Below are positions 26,530 to 38,507 of a stretch of DNA of 64,000 nt, piece after piece. The notes beneath the pieces were generated by a model. The model had not been told where the DNA came from and did no database searches. It saw only the letters and a list, made by a program, of their open reading frames with translations. Source of the DNA: Deinococcus radiotolerans (GTDB lineage: Bacteria; Deinococcota; Deinococci; Deinococcales; Deinococcaceae); NCBI RefSeq assembly GCF_014647435.1, contig NZ_BMPE01000001.1:496001-560000 (forward strand). Direction: 5' to 3'. The translations under genes and the position numbers were made by a program. Every line of letters begins with the position of its first letter. The first letter of the stretch is position 1.

Positions 26530-28227
26530 ATGACCTCACAGGACACGGGCACCGCCAGCTTCTGGCACCGACTTCTGGACACCAGACTCACCCGCCGCAG
26601 CGCACTGGGCAGCGCCGCCGCCACTGCCGCCGCCGTCACGCTTCCCCTGACCATCAGCGAGGCCGAAGCCGTGAACAACGGCGGCCCCAGCACCGTTGAT
26701 CCCAAGACGGTCAAACCGCAGACCGTGCCGCCGTTCCGCACCATTCCCAGCGGGAACGCCGACGCCCTGACCCTCCCCGCTGGGTACCGTTACCAGCTGC
26801 TGGCCCCCTGGGGTGAGGTCTTCACGGACGCCGGGCGCGAGATCGGCTTCAACCACGATTACGTGGGTTTCTTCCCCATCGACCTGCTGGAGGGTAGCCA
26901 GAGCAGCACGGACGCGCTGCTGACCATCAACCACGAGTACGTGAACGCCCTGTTCGTCGGTGGTGACACGAAGAACCGCACACCCGCGCAGATCAGGGCC
27001 GAGATGGAAGCCATGGGCGTCAGCGTGGTGCGCGTGCGCAAGGAAGGCGGCAAGTGGGCCATCGTGCCCGACCCCCGCAACCGCCGCATCGACGCGCTGA
27101 CCGACATCGAACTGACTGGCCCGGCACGTGGTTCGGCCGCCGTGAAGGGCGCCACCATGGTCAAGGGCACGGTCGGGAACTGCTCCGGCGGGCAGACGCC
27201 CTGGGGGACCCTGCTGACCTGCGAGGAGAACGTGGACGGCTACACGAAGTCCTGGGCGGGCAGCGGGTATGAGGCAATGCACCAGGGCTGGGTGACCGAG
27301 ATTGACCCCTTCGACCCGAAGTCCACGCCCAAGAAACGCACCGCGATGGGCCGATTCCGGCACGAGAACGTCGCCGTGACCGTCGCCGCGGACGGCCGCG
27401 TGGTGGGCTACATGGGGGACGACATGCAGGACGCCTGCGTGTACAAGTTCGTGTCGCGCGGCAAGTACAACCCGAAAGACCGCGCCGCGAACCTGACGCT
27501 GCTGGAAGAGGGTGACCTGTACGTCGCGAACTTCGGCAACGGCAGCTGGGTGCTCCTGGACTACGACCGCAACAAGAAACTCCAAGAGGCCAAGGGCGCC
27601 GACGGCAAGGCCCTGTTCGCCAGTCAGGCAGACGTACTGGCCGACGCGCGCGCCAGTGCCCTGGCGGTGGGCGGCACCCCGGTCGACCGCCCAGAGGACA
27701 TCGAGATTCACCCCCGCACCGGCGAGGTGTACATCTCGCTGACGAACAACAGCAAGCACGGCAACTACTTCGGGCAGATCATCAAGTTCCGCGAAGACAA
27801 GGACGACTGGACCGCGCAGACGTTCCTGTGGGAGGTGTTCGCCGTGGGCGGCCCGCAGAGCGGCTTCGCCAGCCCCGACAACCTCGTGTTCGACCCGTAC
27901 GGGAACCTCTGGATGGTCACGGACAACAGCGACCTGAGCACCAACCCTATCAAGGGGTTCCACGGAAACAACGCCATGTTCTTCTTCCCCACCGAGGGCC
28001 CCAACGCGGGCAAAGCGTACCGCTTCGCGATCGGCCCGGTGGACGCCGAGATGACCGGCCCCGTCTGGTCCCCAGACGGCAGGACGCTGTTCGTGTCCAT
28101 CCAGCACCCCGGTGAGGACAGCGAGAGCCTAGACAAACTCCGCTCGAACTTCGGCGCGAAGGCCGGCAGTAACGTGCCGCGCCCCACGCTGGTCGCCATT
28201 GAGGGCTTCCCCGGGTGGCGCGCGTGA
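26530..28227 (+). CDS. PhoX-family (DUF839) phosphatase-like protein, Tat-exported
   Basis: 565 aa. N-terminal Tat-like signal: TRRSALGSAAATAAAVTLPLTI around residues 18-40, then AEA. The body is DUF839/PhoX: LLTINHEYVNALF, GGQTPWGTLLTCEENVDGY, MGRFRHENVAV, YMGDDMQDACVYKFVS and SPDNLVFDPYGNLWM, which include the Ca/Fe ligand residues of PhoX. Likely a secreted alkaline phosphatase or related calcium-dependent esterase. ATG 26530 has CATTCT 6 nt upstream (a -10 with C in first position). Confidence 0.9.
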   Translation: MTSQDTGTASFWHRLLDTRLTRRSALGSAAATAAAVTLPLTISEAEAVNNGGPSTVDPKTVKPQTVPPFRTIPSGNADALTLPAGYRYQLLAPWGEVFTDAGREIGFNHDYVGFFPIDLLEGSQSSTDALLTINHEYVNALFVGGDTKNRTPAQIRAEMEAMGVSVVRVRKEGGKWAIVPDPRNRRIDALTDIELTGPARGSAAVKGATMVKGTVGNCSGGQTPWGTLLTCEENVDGYTKSWAGSGYEAMHQGWVTEIDPFDPKSTPKKRTAMGRFRHENVAVTVAADGRVVGYMGDDMQDACVYKFVSRGKYNPKDRAANLTLLEEGDLYVANFGNGSWVLLDYDRNKKLQEAKGADGKALFASQADVLADARASALAVGGTPVDRPEDIEIHPRTGEVYISLTNNSKHGNYFGQIIKFREDKDDWTAQTFLWEVFAVGGPQSGFASPDNLVFDPYGNLWMVTDNSDLSTNPIKGFHGNNAMFFFPTEGPNAGKAYRFAIGPVDAEMTGPVWSPDGRTLFVSIQHPGEDSESLDKLRSNFGAKAGSNVPRPTLVAIEGFPGWRA

Positions 28228-28553
28228 CGACCGGCCTGCCCCCCGTGAAAGCCCCGTGGATCGTGGGCCGCCCCGCGCTGCTGGAACACGCCGCCGCCGA
28301 CTACCTGAACGAACTGGCCCGCCAGCGCCCCTGGACCCGCGCGCGCGCCGAGGAGCTGCTGGAGCGCCTGGAGGCCCACCTGGGCGAACCCGCCCCGCTG
28401 CTGGCCTACACGCGCCTGACGGGCGAGGCATGGCTGCGCAGCCTGCCCGAAGCCGAGCGCCCCGAGGCCGCCGAGCTGCTGACCGACTTCCGCGCGTACC
28501 TGCGCGACTGGGGCTGGCTGGATCAGGCCCGCCCGGTCAACCAGCCCGACTGA
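28224..28553 (+). CDS. Small conserved hypothetical protein, recombinase-N-domain-like
   Basis: 109 aa from GTG 28224, which overlaps the phoX stop codon (GTGA). All-helical: AAADYLNELARQRPWTRARAEELLERLEAHL and LTGEAWLRSLPEAERPEAAELLTDFRAYLRDWGWL. The spacing resembles the N-terminal SAM-like core-binding domain of tyrosine recombinases, but there is no catalytic domain. Alternative start GTG 28215. Confidence 0.7.
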   Translation: MTTGLPPVKAPWIVGRPALLEHAAADYLNELARQRPWTRARAEELLERLEAHLGEPAPLLAYTRLTGEAWLRSLPEAERPEAAELLTDFRAYLRDWGWLDQARPVNQPD

Positions 28554-28564
28554 CCCCACGCGTA

Positions 28565-28602
28565 CAGGACGGCGCCCCAGCCACAGCCGGGGCGCCGTTC
28601 TG
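28565..28602. terminator. Bidirectional terminator hairpin
   Basis: 14-bp stem including one G-U pair: 28565-28578 with 28589-28602 (core ACGGCGCCCC/GGGGCGCCGT), between the convergent small protein gene and the amidase. Confidence 0.85.
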
Positions 28603-28609
28603 CGGCGGG

Positions 28610-29728
28610 TCACTTCGTGTTCAGGAAATCCAGGATGGCGCGCGCAATCGCCTGGGCCAGCACCTCGCGGTAGGCGGGGGTCGCCAGTTTCGGCCCCTCC
28701 ACCGGGCTGGACCCGAAGCCCACCTCGATCAGGATGGCGGGCGTGGTGGGTGAACGGATCACGTAGAACGCGTCGGTCTGCACGCCACGGTTCACGGCGC
28801 CCGTCGCGCTGATCAGGCGCGCCTGCACCTTCTGCGCCAGCTGACGGCTGAACGCGATCTTCGCCTGCGCCAGGATGTCCCCCAGTTCCTTCTGTGCCGT
28901 GCCGGCCGCCTGCCGCGTGAGTTCCTCACCGACGCTGCCGCCACCGTTTTCCTGCACGGCAAGGCTGCGGTTGCCGCCTGCGAGCGGCTGCCCGAAGTAG
29001 TACGTCTCGATGCCCTGCGCGCCAGCGCCCGCCGAGTTCACGTGAATGCTCACGAACGCACTCACCGCGCCGTTGTTCGCGAGGCTGGACCGCGCGGCCA
29101 GGTCGCGTTTCTTGTCCGCGCTGAGGTGCTGGTCCGCGGTGCGCGTCATGACGACGTCCACCCCGTGCCGCGCGAGTTCCGACCGGGTCCGCAGCGCGAC
29201 GTCCAGCGTCACGTCCTCCTCCTTGACCCAGCGGCTCACGGCGCCCGGATCAATCCCGCCGTGCCCGGCGTCCAGCACAATGCGCGGCCGGTTCGCCGCC
29301 GCCGTGGACGCCGGGCGCGTCACCGCGGCCGGGGCTGGGCGCGCCGCCGCGACCGGGCGGGCGGGCACGGCCGCGGCGGCCACGCTGCTGGGCACGTCGA
29401 TGACCAGCCGGGCGGGCTGACCACTGCCAGCGGGCAGGACGCTGACCTTCGCGCTGGCGTGTCCCTTGGCCAGCGTGACGGTCACGGTGCGGCCCGCCAC
29501 GGCGTAGGCCGTGACGCCCGACGCGCTCAGGGGGCCTTGTTCGGCCTTCAGGGCCGTGCCGAGGGTCACGGTGACACTCTGCGCCGCGACCTTGCTGGAC
29601 GCCGTGGTCACGCCCGGCAGGTCGAACACCAGCCGCGTGTAGCCGTCATGCTGCCCCACGCGGGGCGCGGCGTGGGCGCTGCCCAGCAGCAGGCCTCCCA
29701 GCAGGAGGGTTCTCACGGTCCTGATCAT
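28610..29728 (-). CDS. N-acetylmuramoyl-L-alanine amidase (AMIN + Amidase_3)
   Basis: 372 aa from ATG 29728, chosen because a signal peptide (MIRTVRTLLLGGLLLGSAHA) starts there and GAAGGA precedes it. Residues 22-125: AMIN-like beta domain; Ala/Pro-rich linker; residues about 150-370: zinc amidase IVLDAGHGGIDPGAV, MTRTADQHLS, FVSIHVNSAG with the Zn-binding His residues. Cleaves stem peptides from peptidoglycan in the periplasm. Confidence 0.93.
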   Translation of the reverse strand: MIRTVRTLLLGGLLLGSAHAAPRVGQHDGYTRLVFDLPGVTTASSKVAAQSVTVTLGTALKAEQGPLSASGVTAYAVAGRTVTVTLAKGHASAKVSVLPAGSGQPARLVIDVPSSVAAAAVPARPVAAARPAPAAVTRPASTAAANRPRIVLDAGHGGIDPGAVSRWVKEEDVTLDVALRTRSELARHGVDVVMTRTADQHLSADKKRDLAARSSLANNGAVSAFVSIHVNSAGAGAQGIETYYFGQPLAGGNRSLAVQENGGGSVGEELTRQAAGTAQKELGDILAQAKIAFSRQLAQKVQARLISATGAVNRGVQTDAFYVIRSPTTPAILIEVGFGSSPVEGPKLATPAYREVLAQAIARAILDFLNTK

Positions 29729-29853
29729 GCGGTCCTTCGCGGGGCTGTTCACTGCCGGGAAGTGTACCGCCCGGCGCGCGTTTCCCGGATGGGAACGGCG
29801 TGCCGGGCGTCTCACACAGGCGGGCGCTGGGGGTGGTCACCCCGCCGGGTCGG

Positions 29854-30321
<468 letters not shown>

Positions 30322-30342
30322 GGGGCGCAGTGTACCGCGCCG

Positions 30343-31206
30343 TTAGCCTACCCGGGTGGGGTACTGGGCGCGCAGGTACGCCAACGCGACCGGATCGACC
30401 TGCCCGCCACTCACCCAGCGTTCCTCCAAATTCTCGGTGCCGAACAGCGCCCAGGCGGCTGCCTCTGTGTCGGCGTCCCAGGGACCGCCGGGCAGCGCGG
30501 TGGTGTGCCCCTGCGTCAAGAGCAGCGCCCGCAGCCACGCGAGTTCCTCCTCGGTCAGGGGTCGGGTGCTCTCGGGGCGGGTGAACAGCAGGTCGTGCAG
30601 GTCCAGCAGCCGCGCGAGTTCCCGGCAGGGGTCGGCGTGATCGTCCGCGCGGAGGTTCACCCAGTCGTCCGTCAGGCCACCGTAGCCGCGCCCCGGACCG
30701 GCGCACAGCAGGGCCGCCGACTGCCGCCCGCGCCGGTCCCCGCCCGCTGCGTCCCCGGCGTTCAGGGCGGCCAGCAGGCGCCGGGGCAGCGGCAGGGCCG
30801 ATCCGGCCTCCCAGGCGGCGCGCATGGCCTCCACGACGCCCGGCCCGGCCAGGATGTTGCCCTGGATGGCGACGTCGGCGGCCGCGTACCCGCCCGCCCA
30901 GGCGTGGCAGTCCGGGCCCGTGAAGGTGACGCTGCTTCCGTCCGCGCCGACCAGCCCGAACTGACGCTGCGCGATGCCGGAGTCGGTCGCCTGGAAGTGC
31001 GCGCCCACGGCGGCGGCGTCCAGCCCGGTGTCCAGCAGACGCAGGCCCTCGGGGCCCAAGGTGGGATTCACGTAACTCTGCGTGGCGACGGCGCCCACGC
31101 CGCCGCGCACGAAGGGCACCAGCGCGCCCACGGCGAGGAACTTGCTGGCGACCGCCACACCCAGGTCGCCCGTGCGGGCGTCGCGGCCCACGATGGAAAA
31201 GGTCAT
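30343..31206 (-). CDS. DUF1028 protein (Ntn-hydrolase fold)
   Basis: 287 aa. [44 protein letters not shown] is the typical DUF1028 N-terminus; [18 protein letters not shown] follows. The C-terminal 70 residues are a distinct helical part. Members are predicted amidohydrolases of the Ntn superfamily. Leaderless: TAGCCT at 31213-31218 (minus) ends 6 nt before ATG 31206. Confidence 0.88.
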   Translation of the reverse strand: MTFSIVGRDARTGDLGVAVASKFLAVGALVPFVRGGVGAVATQSYVNPTLGPEGLRLLDTGLDAAAVGAHFQATDSGIAQRQFGLVGADGSSVTFTGPDCHAWAGGYAAADVAIQGNILAGPGVVEAMRAAWEAGSALPLPRRLLAALNAGDAAGGDRRGRQSAALLCAGPGRGYGGLTDDWVNLRADDHADPCRELARLLDLHDLLFTRPESTRPLTEEELAWLRALLLTQGHTTALPGGPWDADTEAAAWALFGTENLEERWVSGGQVDPVALAYLRAQYPTRVG

Positions 31207-31243
31207 GCGTGCAGGCTAGCGCCTCCCCGGCAGGGCGGCACTG

Positions 31244-31249
31244 TAGGCT
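31244..31249 (+). promoter_or_regulatory. -10 box of leaderless kinase-like gene
   Basis: TAGGCT, 7 nt before ATG 31257. The opposing DUF1028 gene has TAGCCT at 31213-31218 on the other strand, so the two -10 boxes are only 25 bp apart in a 50-bp divergent region. Confidence 0.65.
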
Positions 31250-31256
31250 CCGTGAC

Positions 31257-31820
31257 ATGACTGAGGGGACTGGGCAGGGCGGGCGGGGCGTGATCTGGGT
31301 GCTGAGCGGCAGCCCCGGCGCGGGCAAATCCAGCGTGGCACGGGCACTGCTGGCCCGCTTCCCGTTCGGGCTGCACCTGCCCATCGACGATCTGCGCGAG
31401 ATGGTCGTGTCGGGCATCGCGCACCCGACGCTGGATCACCCGCCGGAGGCCGTGCGGCAGTTCGCGCTGGCCCGAACGGCGGCGGCGCAGACGGCCCGCC
31501 TGTACGCGCAGGAGGGCTTCGCGGTGGCCATCGATGACGTGCTGTGGCCCGCCGATCTGACGTTCATGGCGCGGCACTGGGAGGGCCTGGACGTGCGCCC
31601 GGTGCGGCTGTACACCACGCTGGAGATCGCGCACGAACGCAACCGGACCCGCACGAACAAGACGTACGACACGGCCACGCTGATCCCGCTGATCGAAGGG
31701 CTGTACCCGCAGATGCCCCCCGGGATCTACCGGGAGGCCGGTTGGGCGGTCGTGGACAGCAGCACCCTGACCCTGGAAGCCACGGTGGACGCCCTGCTGC
31801 GCCTGAAGTGGCCCGCGTGA
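31257..31820 (+). CDS. AAA/zeta-like P-loop kinase
   Basis: 187 aa. P-loop [21 protein letters not shown] near residue 15, DDLREMV, Arg-rich lid [13 protein letters not shown]. Fits the small P-loop kinases of the AAA_33 group (gluconate, shikimate or nucleotide kinase-like). Substrate unknown. It overlaps the next gene by GTGA. Confidence 0.82.
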   Translation: MTEGTGQGGRGVIWVLSGSPGAGKSSVARALLARFPFGLHLPIDDLREMVVSGIAHPTLDHPPEAVRQFALARTAAAQTARLYAQEGFAVAIDDVLWPADLTFMARHWEGLDVRPVRLYTTLEIAHERNRTRTNKTYDTATLIPLIEGLYPQMPPGIYREAGWAVVDSSTLTLEATVDALLRLKWPA

Positions 31821-32716
31821 CGGAGTCGGTCGTGACCGGCACGTGGTTCGTGGTCCGCACCAGCCTGCCGCTGTGGCGCACACGGGACAATCCCAGCGTC
31901 ACCTACGCGCCGCTCCCGGACGGCCGGGTGGTGGACACCGTGCGCTTCACGCGCCGGGGACGACCGGAGCTGATCATCGGCCTGGACACCCCACAGGCCG
32001 GTGGCGGCTGGGCGTGGCGCGGCGTGAGCCTCCTGACCCGGTTCACGGTCAGCCGCTGGCGGGTGCTGGCCGCCGGGGACGGCTGGGCGGTCACGGTGTT
32101 CGAACGCACGCCCTTCACGCCCGCGGGACTGGATGTGTACGCCCGCGCACCTGAATTGACTCCCGTGCAGCAGCGGGAGGTGGAAGCCGCCCTGGACGGC
32201 CTCCCGGCGGCGCAGCCGTTCCGCGCGGCGCTGTTCAGCCCCCGGCACGACGGACGCTTACGCTCAGCCGATGACGCTTCTGACCTTCGCGGCCATGTTC
32301 GGAGGGTACAGCACCGCGAACTGCCCGCGCTGGTCGGCCCACACGCGGTTCATGTCGTCGTAGCCCATGGCCACGTAGCCCAGCAGGGGGTCCATGATGA
32401 ACACCTGCCGGGTCTGGTCGTTGTAGCCCATCAGGACCCGCCAGTGCGGGATGACCTGACCCTGCGCGGTGATGTGACTCTGGAGGGCAATGATGGGCAG
32501 GCCACTCCGGATGGCGGCCCGGGCGGTGTTCACGCTGCCGCCCGAGAACAGGCGCGCCTGCATCCCGACGCGCGGTGCGAAGTCCACAATGGCCTGCGCG
32601 GTCATGTAAGACCGCTCGGTGGGGCGGGTCAAGTGGCTCACGTCGGTCATGTTCACGCGCAACCCGAAGTACCCCAGCACCTGCGTGATGCTGGCCGGAC
32701 CGCAGGCGTTGTATGA
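31817..32716 (+). CDS. Hypothetical protein, 3' end probably frameshifted
   Basis: Starts at GTG 31817 overlapping the upstream stop. Residues 1 to about 145 look coding ([44 protein letters not shown], a lipocalin-like beta pattern). After about 32250 the open frame continues 450 bp antisense inside the convergent C39 peptidase gene, with composition typical of an antisense shadow. The other frame has TGA at 32272. One extra C in the 5-base C run near 32239-32243 would move the frame to that stop, giving a natural protein of about 150 aa. So either an assembly indel, a recent frameshift or an unusual overlap. Confidence 0.5.
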   Translation: MTESVVTGTWFVVRTSLPLWRTRDNPSVTYAPLPDGRVVDTVRFTRRGRPELIIGLDTPQAGGGWAWRGVSLLTRFTVSRWRVLAAGDGWAVTVFERTPFTPAGLDVYARAPELTPVQQREVEAALDGLPAAQPFRAALFSPRHDGRLRSADDASDLRGHVRRVQHRELPALVGPHAVHVVVAHGHVAQQGVHDEHLPGLVVVAHQDPPVRDDLTLRGDVTLEGNDGQATPDGGPGGVHAAAREQARLHPDARCEVHNGLRGHVRPLGGAGQVAHVGHVHAQPEVPQHLRDAGRTAGVV

Positions 32717-32842
32717 CTGCCGGATCAGCGGCATGCCGCTCAGGACGTAGCCGGGCGGGGTGGGGGCCGCCTTGGTGGGCGCGGCGGCCTGCGCGGGCAG
32801 GCTCAGGGCGCAGGCGAGGAACAGCAGGCGGGCGAGGGGCAC
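32264..32842 (-). CDS. Exported C39-like cysteine peptidase
   Basis: 192 aa from GTG 32842. Signal peptide [21 protein letters not shown]. Papain-like C39 core with Cys in [18 protein letters not shown], His in [11 protein letters not shown] and Asp in VFIMDPLLG. Such proteins process or cleave peptides in the periplasm. CATGCT ends 6 nt upstream of the start (a -10 with C in first position). Confidence 0.88.
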   Translation of the reverse strand: MPLARLLFLACALSLPAQAAAPTKAAPTPPGYVLSGMPLIRQSYNACGPASITQVLGYFGLRVNMTDVSHLTRPTERSYMTAQAIVDFAPRVGMQARLFSGGSVNTARAAIRSGLPIIALQSHITAQGQVIPHWRVLMGYNDQTRQVFIMDPLLGYVAMGYDDMNRVWADQRGQFAVLYPPNMAAKVRSVIG

Positions 32843-32898
32843 CCGCGCAGCATGCCACGCCTCACCTGACCGGAATGTCTCAAGACCGCATGAAGAAG

Positions 32899-32920
32899 GG
32901 AGAGGCCACGTGACCTCTCC
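32899..32920 (-). terminator. Terminator of prfC
   Basis: GGAGAGG (32899-32905) and CCTCTCC (32914-32920) around an 8-nt loop, then CTTCTTC on the minus strand, just after the prfC stop. Confidence 0.65.
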
Positions 32921-32934
32921 GCTGTCCAGTGGGC

Positions 32935-34533
<1,599 letters not shown>

Positions 34534-34712
34534 GGGAACTCCTGCGGGCCTGAAACGGTCGCGGCCCGGACTTGGCTGGGGATTGGAAACGCGGGTCTCG
34601 ACTCTGCGCTACGGGGGCGAAAGGAGAACCGTCATTCCCCCATGATAACGGCAGCGGCCCCCGGGCGTCACATGCCCTCCGGGACAGGCGCGCCCTGCCG
34701 TACGCTGACCGC

Positions 34713-35483
34713 ATGACCAGCCCCAACCGCGTGGGACTCACGACCGTCCTGGCGACCGCCATCGCGTCCGCCGCCTTCTTCCTGACGGGCCTGACCGTCG
34801 TGCGCGGCCTGGCGGACGTGAAGAACGCCAGTGACGTCATCAACGTAACCGGCAGCGCCCGGCGCAGCATCACGTCCGATCAGGCGGTGTGGCACTTCAC
34901 GGTGCGCAGCGTGAACGACCAGAGCCTCCAGGCGGCGTACCGGTCCTTCCGCGCCACGCAGCCCGCCGTGGAGGACTTCCTGAAGGCGCAGGCGCTGTCC
35001 GGCAGCGAGCTGCGCCGCGAACCCGTGACCGCCGGGCCAGAGCAGTACACCGTGATCGAGACGCTGAACGGCGAGAACCGGGAGGTGGCCCGCACCCGCT
35101 ACGTGGTCAGCGAGACGTACCGCCTCCAGTCGAACGACATCCAGAAGATCCAGGGCGCGGTGTCCGCGGCCACCTCCGCGTTCGTGGACGCCAGCACGGG
35201 CGGCGTGACCATCGAGAGCAGCGACATCGAGTACCTGTACACCAGACTCGCCGACGTACGCCTGGCGCTGCTCAAGGAGGCCAGCCAGGACGCGCAGCGC
35301 CGCGCGCAGGCCATCGCGCAGAGCGCCGGGAACTCGGTGGGCGCCGTCAAGAACGCCCGCATGGGCGTCTTCCAGATCACGCCCCGCTTCGAGACCAGCG
35401 TGGAGGACAGCGGCAGTTACGACACCAGCAGCCTCGAGAAGGACGTCACGGCCGTCGTGGAGATCGACTTCGTCGTGAGGTGA
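34713..35483 (+). CDS. SIMPL-domain (DUF541) protein, membrane-anchored
   Basis: 256 aa from ATG 34713; TACGCT (34701-34706) ends 6 nt upstream. N-terminal hydrophobic helix LATAIASAAFFLTGLTVVRG, then SIMPL beta/alpha domain: INVTGSARRSITSDQAVWHFTV and LLKEASQDAQRRAQAIAQSAG. Periplasmic/outer-face protein of unknown biochemical role; family members are linked to oxidative-stress and interleukin-receptor-kinase interaction. Confidence 0.85.
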   Translation: MTSPNRVGLTTVLATAIASAAFFLTGLTVVRGLADVKNASDVINVTGSARRSITSDQAVWHFTVRSVNDQSLQAAYRSFRATQPAVEDFLKAQALSGSELRREPVTAGPEQYTVIETLNGENREVARTRYVVSETYRLQSNDIQKIQGAVSAATSAFVDASTGGVTIESSDIEYLYTRLADVRLALLKEASQDAQRRAQAIAQSAGNSVGAVKNARMGVFQITPRFETSVEDSGSYDTSSLEKDVTAVVEIDFVVR

Positions 35484-35540
35484 GCCGGGAACGGTGGACA
35501 CCCTGGCCCTTCATGACCGCCCGCAGCCCCCGCCCGGCCG

Positions 35541-36479
35541 TCAGGTGAACACGCCGGTGCCGGCAGGACTGAAGGCCTCCAGCGCGGCGTCCAGGGTGTT
35601 CAGTCGGGCCTGGATCAGCTGCGCCGGGTCCCGGTGGTACCCGCCCGCCATGACGATCACAAGGGGCGTGCGGGTGCGGGCCGCCCAGCGGAACACGCGG
35701 CGGTCCCGCGCCTGCGCGCCGTTCAGCGTGAGGGCCAGTCGCCCCAGCTGATCCCCAGCGAGCACGTCCGCGCCCGCGAGGTAGAACGCGAAGTCCGGCT
35801 GGAAGGCCGTCACGAGCGGCGTGACGTGAGAGTCCAGCGCGTGCAGGTACGCGGCGTCACCGGTGCCGTCGGGCAGCGGGACGTCCAGGTCACTGGTCTC
35901 CTTGCGGAAGGGATAGTTGTGCTCGGCGTGCAGGCTGACGGTCAGCACGCGCGGCTCGTGCGCGAAGATCGCGGCGGTACCGTTCCCCTGGTGGACGTCC
36001 AGGTCGAGGATTAGGATGCGCCGCGCCTGGGCCGCGTCCAGCAGCCAGCGGGCGCTGATCGCCACGTCGTTCAGGAATGAGAACCCCTCGGCGTGATCGG
36101 CGTACGCGTGGTGGGTGCCGCCGCCCAGGTTCACGCCCAGACCCCGCGTCAGGGCGTCGTGGGTGGCGGCCAGCGTCGCGCCGCTGCTCCCCAGGCCCCG
36201 CTCGACCACCGCCGGGCTCCATGGGAATCCCAGGGCGCGCTCCTCGGCGCGGGTGACCTCCCCATCCCGCCAGCGGGTCAGGTAGGCAGGGTCGTGCACG
36301 GCCTCGGCCAGGGGCCAGTCGAGGCTGGGTGCGTCCAGCAGCGGCAGCCGCGCCTGCGTGCCGTCCAGCAGGGCCTGCACGGACTCGCGCGGCATGAACT
36401 GCCGTCTCGGCGCGGCCTGCGCCTGGTACGCGGCGCGCCGGAACGCGGTGAACGCGCGGAACGGGTGCGGGAACGTCAC
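35541..36479 (-). CDS. Histone deacetylase-family (AcuC-like) amidohydrolase
   Basis: 312 aa from GTG 36479, chosen because a -10 ends 6 nt upstream; the in-frame extension to 36542 overlaps the promoter of the divergent gene. Zn-deacetylase motifs: [22 protein letters not shown] and [16 protein letters not shown], with [15 protein letters not shown]. It deacetylates acetyl-lysine or acetyl-polyamines. Confidence 0.9.
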   Translation of the reverse strand: MTFPHPFRAFTAFRRAAYQAQAAPRRQFMPRESVQALLDGTQARLPLLDAPSLDWPLAEAVHDPAYLTRWRDGEVTRAEERALGFPWSPAVVERGLGSSGATLAATHDALTRGLGVNLGGGTHHAYADHAEGFSFLNDVAISARWLLDAAQARRILILDLDVHQGNGTAAIFAHEPRVLTVSLHAEHNYPFRKETSDLDVPLPDGTGDAAYLHALDSHVTPLVTAFQPDFAFYLAGADVLAGDQLGRLALTLNGAQARDRRVFRWAARTRTPLVIVMAGGYHRDPAQLIQARLNTLDAALEAFSPAGTGVFT

Positions 36480-36485
36480 GCCCGC

Positions 36486-36495
36486 AGCGTACGCT
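36486..36495. promoter_or_regulatory. Overlapping divergent -10 boxes in a palindrome
   Basis: AGCGTACGCT is a perfect 10-bp palindrome that reads TACGCT on both strands. Plus: 36490-36495, 7 nt before ATG 36503. Minus: 36486-36491, 6 nt before GTG 36479. The two start codons are only 24 bp apart and the -10s share 2 bp, so RNA polymerase cannot occupy both at once. Confidence 0.75.
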
Positions 36496-36502
36496 GGGTG
36501 AC

Positions 36503-37525
36503 ATGACCCGACCGCGATCCTGGCCGGAATTGCTGGCTTCACTCCGCGTTCCGGTGGTCCTGGCCCCCATGGCGGGCGGCGTGGGCACCCCCGCGCTGGC
36601 CGCCGCCGTGACCCGCGCGGGCGGGCTGGGCAGCCTGGGCGGCGCGTACCTGACCCCGCACGCCCTGAGAGACGCGATCCGCGAGGTGCGGGCGCTGACG
36701 AACGGGCCCCTGCTCGTGAACCTGTTCGCGCCGCAGCCCATACCGACGGTCACGCGCGAAGCGGTCGCCCTGGCCACTGCCGAACTTGCCCCCTTCCACG
36801 CGGCTCTGAACCTCTCCCCGCCCACCCTGCCGGAGCGGGTGCAGGAGGACTTCACCGCGCAGCTGGACGCCGTGCTGGAGGAACGGCCCGAGGTGTTCAG
36901 CGTCGCGTTCGGCCTCATCCCACCGGACGCCCTGGCGGCGCTGCGGGCGCGGGGCGTCCTGACGGTCGGCACCGCCACCAGCCTCGCGGAGGCCCTGGCC
37001 CTGCACGACAGCGGCGTGGACGCGATCACCGTGCAGGGCGGCGCAGCGGGCGGCCACCGGGGCGGCTGGCAGGAGGACGCCCTGGCCGAAACTGTGACCC
37101 TCGTGCAGGAGGTCACGCGGGCCACGCCCCTCCCGGTGATCGCGGCGGGCGGCCTGATGACCGCCGGGGACGTCCGCGCGGCGCTGGCGGCCGGGGCGAC
37201 GCTGGCCCAGTGCGGGACAGCGTTCCTCCTCGCCCACGAGGCGGGCATCTCCCCCCCCTACCGGCAGGCCGTTCAGGAGGGCACGCGCGACACGGTCCTG
37301 ACGCGCGCGTACTCGGGGCGCGCGGCGCGGGGCCTGCGCACCACCCTCACCGACGCCGTGACGCACCCCCTCCCCTTCTCGCATCAGAACGCCCTGACCC
37401 GCCCCCTGCGCACGGCAGGCGCTCAGACCGGGCAGGCGGACGTCCTGAGCCTCTGGGCCGGCACCGGCTACCGGCAGGCCCAGGCGACCGGCGCGGCGCA
37501 GATCGTCGCAGACCTGACGCCGTGA
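36503..37525 (+). CDS. Nitronate monooxygenase-like flavoprotein
   Basis: 340 aa TIM-barrel. FMN motifs: [31 protein letters not shown] at the N-terminus, [18 protein letters not shown] with the catalytic His region, and [21 protein letters not shown]. Oxidises nitronates or, in related family members, reduces enoyl substrates. GTGA overlap with the next gene. Confidence 0.9.
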   Translation: MTRPRSWPELLASLRVPVVLAPMAGGVGTPALAAAVTRAGGLGSLGGAYLTPHALRDAIREVRALTNGPLLVNLFAPQPIPTVTREAVALATAELAPFHAALNLSPPTLPERVQEDFTAQLDAVLEERPEVFSVAFGLIPPDALAALRARGVLTVGTATSLAEALALHDSGVDAITVQGGAAGGHRGGWQEDALAETVTLVQEVTRATPLPVIAAGGLMTAGDVRAALAAGATLAQCGTAFLLAHEAGISPPYRQAVQEGTRDTVLTRAYSGRAARGLRTTLTDAVTHPLPFSHQNALTRPLRTAGAQTGQADVLSLWAGTGYRQAQATGAAQIVADLTP

Positions 37526-38028
37526 CCGTCACGCTGCGGCCCCTGCGCCCAGGGGATGAGGAGGCGGCGGTGCGCTGGGCGGCCGATCTGGTGTTCTGCC
37601 GCGCGGCGGACTGGACGCCGGGCCTCGCGCCGCGCGTGGTGCGGCGGCACTGGGCGGCGATCATCGCGGGGGGCGACCCGGCGTTCCTGCGGCTGGGCGC
37701 CGAGCTGGAAGGGCGGCTGGTGGGCTTCGTGGATCTGGCGGGCCTGGACGGCACGTCGGCGGAGTTCGGGATTGTCATCGGGGAGCGGGCGCTGTGGGGG
37801 CAGGGCGTGGCGCGGCGGGCGGGCGAGGCGCTGGTCGCGTACGCGGCGGGGCTGGGTCTCTCGCGGCTGACGGCGCTGGTGCACGCCCCGAACGCGCGGT
37901 CGCACGCGCTGATGCGCCGCCTGGGGTTCGTGGAGTCCGGGCACGCCGACCCGGAACCCTACGTGGGTGAGGTGGTGCCGGTCGTCCGCTACGAACGGAG
38001 CATCGCGTCCGACCTCAAGGCCCGCTGA
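37522..38028 (+). CDS. GNAT-family N-acetyltransferase
   Basis: 168 aa from GTG 37522 overlapping the previous stop. GNAT fold: [44 protein letters not shown] (acetyl-CoA loop), [24 protein letters not shown]. RimJ/RimL-like. Coupled translation with the flavoprotein. Confidence 0.9.
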   Translation: MTVTLRPLRPGDEEAAVRWAADLVFCRAADWTPGLAPRVVRRHWAAIIAGGDPAFLRLGAELEGRLVGFVDLAGLDGTSAEFGIVIGERALWGQGVARRAGEALVAYAAGLGLSRLTALVHAPNARSHALMRRLGFVESGHADPEPYVGEVVPVVRYERSIASDLKAR

Positions 38029-38032
38029 CCAG

Positions 38033-38413
38033 TCACTCGCGGACGGTGTGCCCGGCCTCCCTCAGCGCCGCCACGCTGCGGTCGAGGTCGGTGGCCGCGA
38101 CGAGCACGTAGTCGGTGTTGAAGGTGGACAGCGCGAAGATGCCCACGCCCGCGTCCCGCAGGGGATTCAGCACGCTGGCGAGGATGCCGGTCAGCGTGAA
38201 CTCGAACGGCCCGGTCAGCATCAGGGCCCGCCAGCCGAGCTGGGCGCGGACGTCCCCAGGCACCTGCCCGGCGGGGCAGACGACACTCAGTTCGTCGGGG
38301 GCGCCCAGCACGCACCACAGGTCGCCGCGGGTGGCCCAGGCGGGCACGGCACGCCCGCCGGGGAGCTGGGCGACGGCGTACTCGCCGGGCAGGACGGTCA
38401 GCGTCAGGGACAT
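38033..38413 (-). CDS. ACT-domain protein (CASTOR-like)
   Basis: 126 aa with two ACT-like halves: LTVLPGEYAVAQLPGG ... ELSVVCPAGQVP and WRALMLTGPFEFTLTGILASVLNPLRDAGVGIFALSTFNTDYVLVAATDLDRSVAALREAG. Ligand-binding protein, probably an amino acid sensor. Leaderless: TATCCT at 38420-38425 (minus) ends 6 nt before ATG 38413. Confidence 0.85.
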   Translation of the reverse strand: MSLTLTVLPGEYAVAQLPGGRAVPAWATRGDLWCVLGAPDELSVVCPAGQVPGDVRAQLGWRALMLTGPFEFTLTGILASVLNPLRDAGVGIFALSTFNTDYVLVAATDLDRSVAALREAGHTVRE

Positions 38414-38507
38414 GCGGGCAGGATACGTCCCCCTGGCCGTTCGGAGGGGGCGACGGCCTGTGCGGCTGGGGGGCGTGTTTTCGTGGCGCGGGGCGCATCA
38501 TGACGGC

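Noticed and set aside
26536..28107. Minus-strand ORF opposite the PhoX-like gene
   Set aside because: Shadow composition, no start signal; PhoX/DUF839 motifs run in the other direction.
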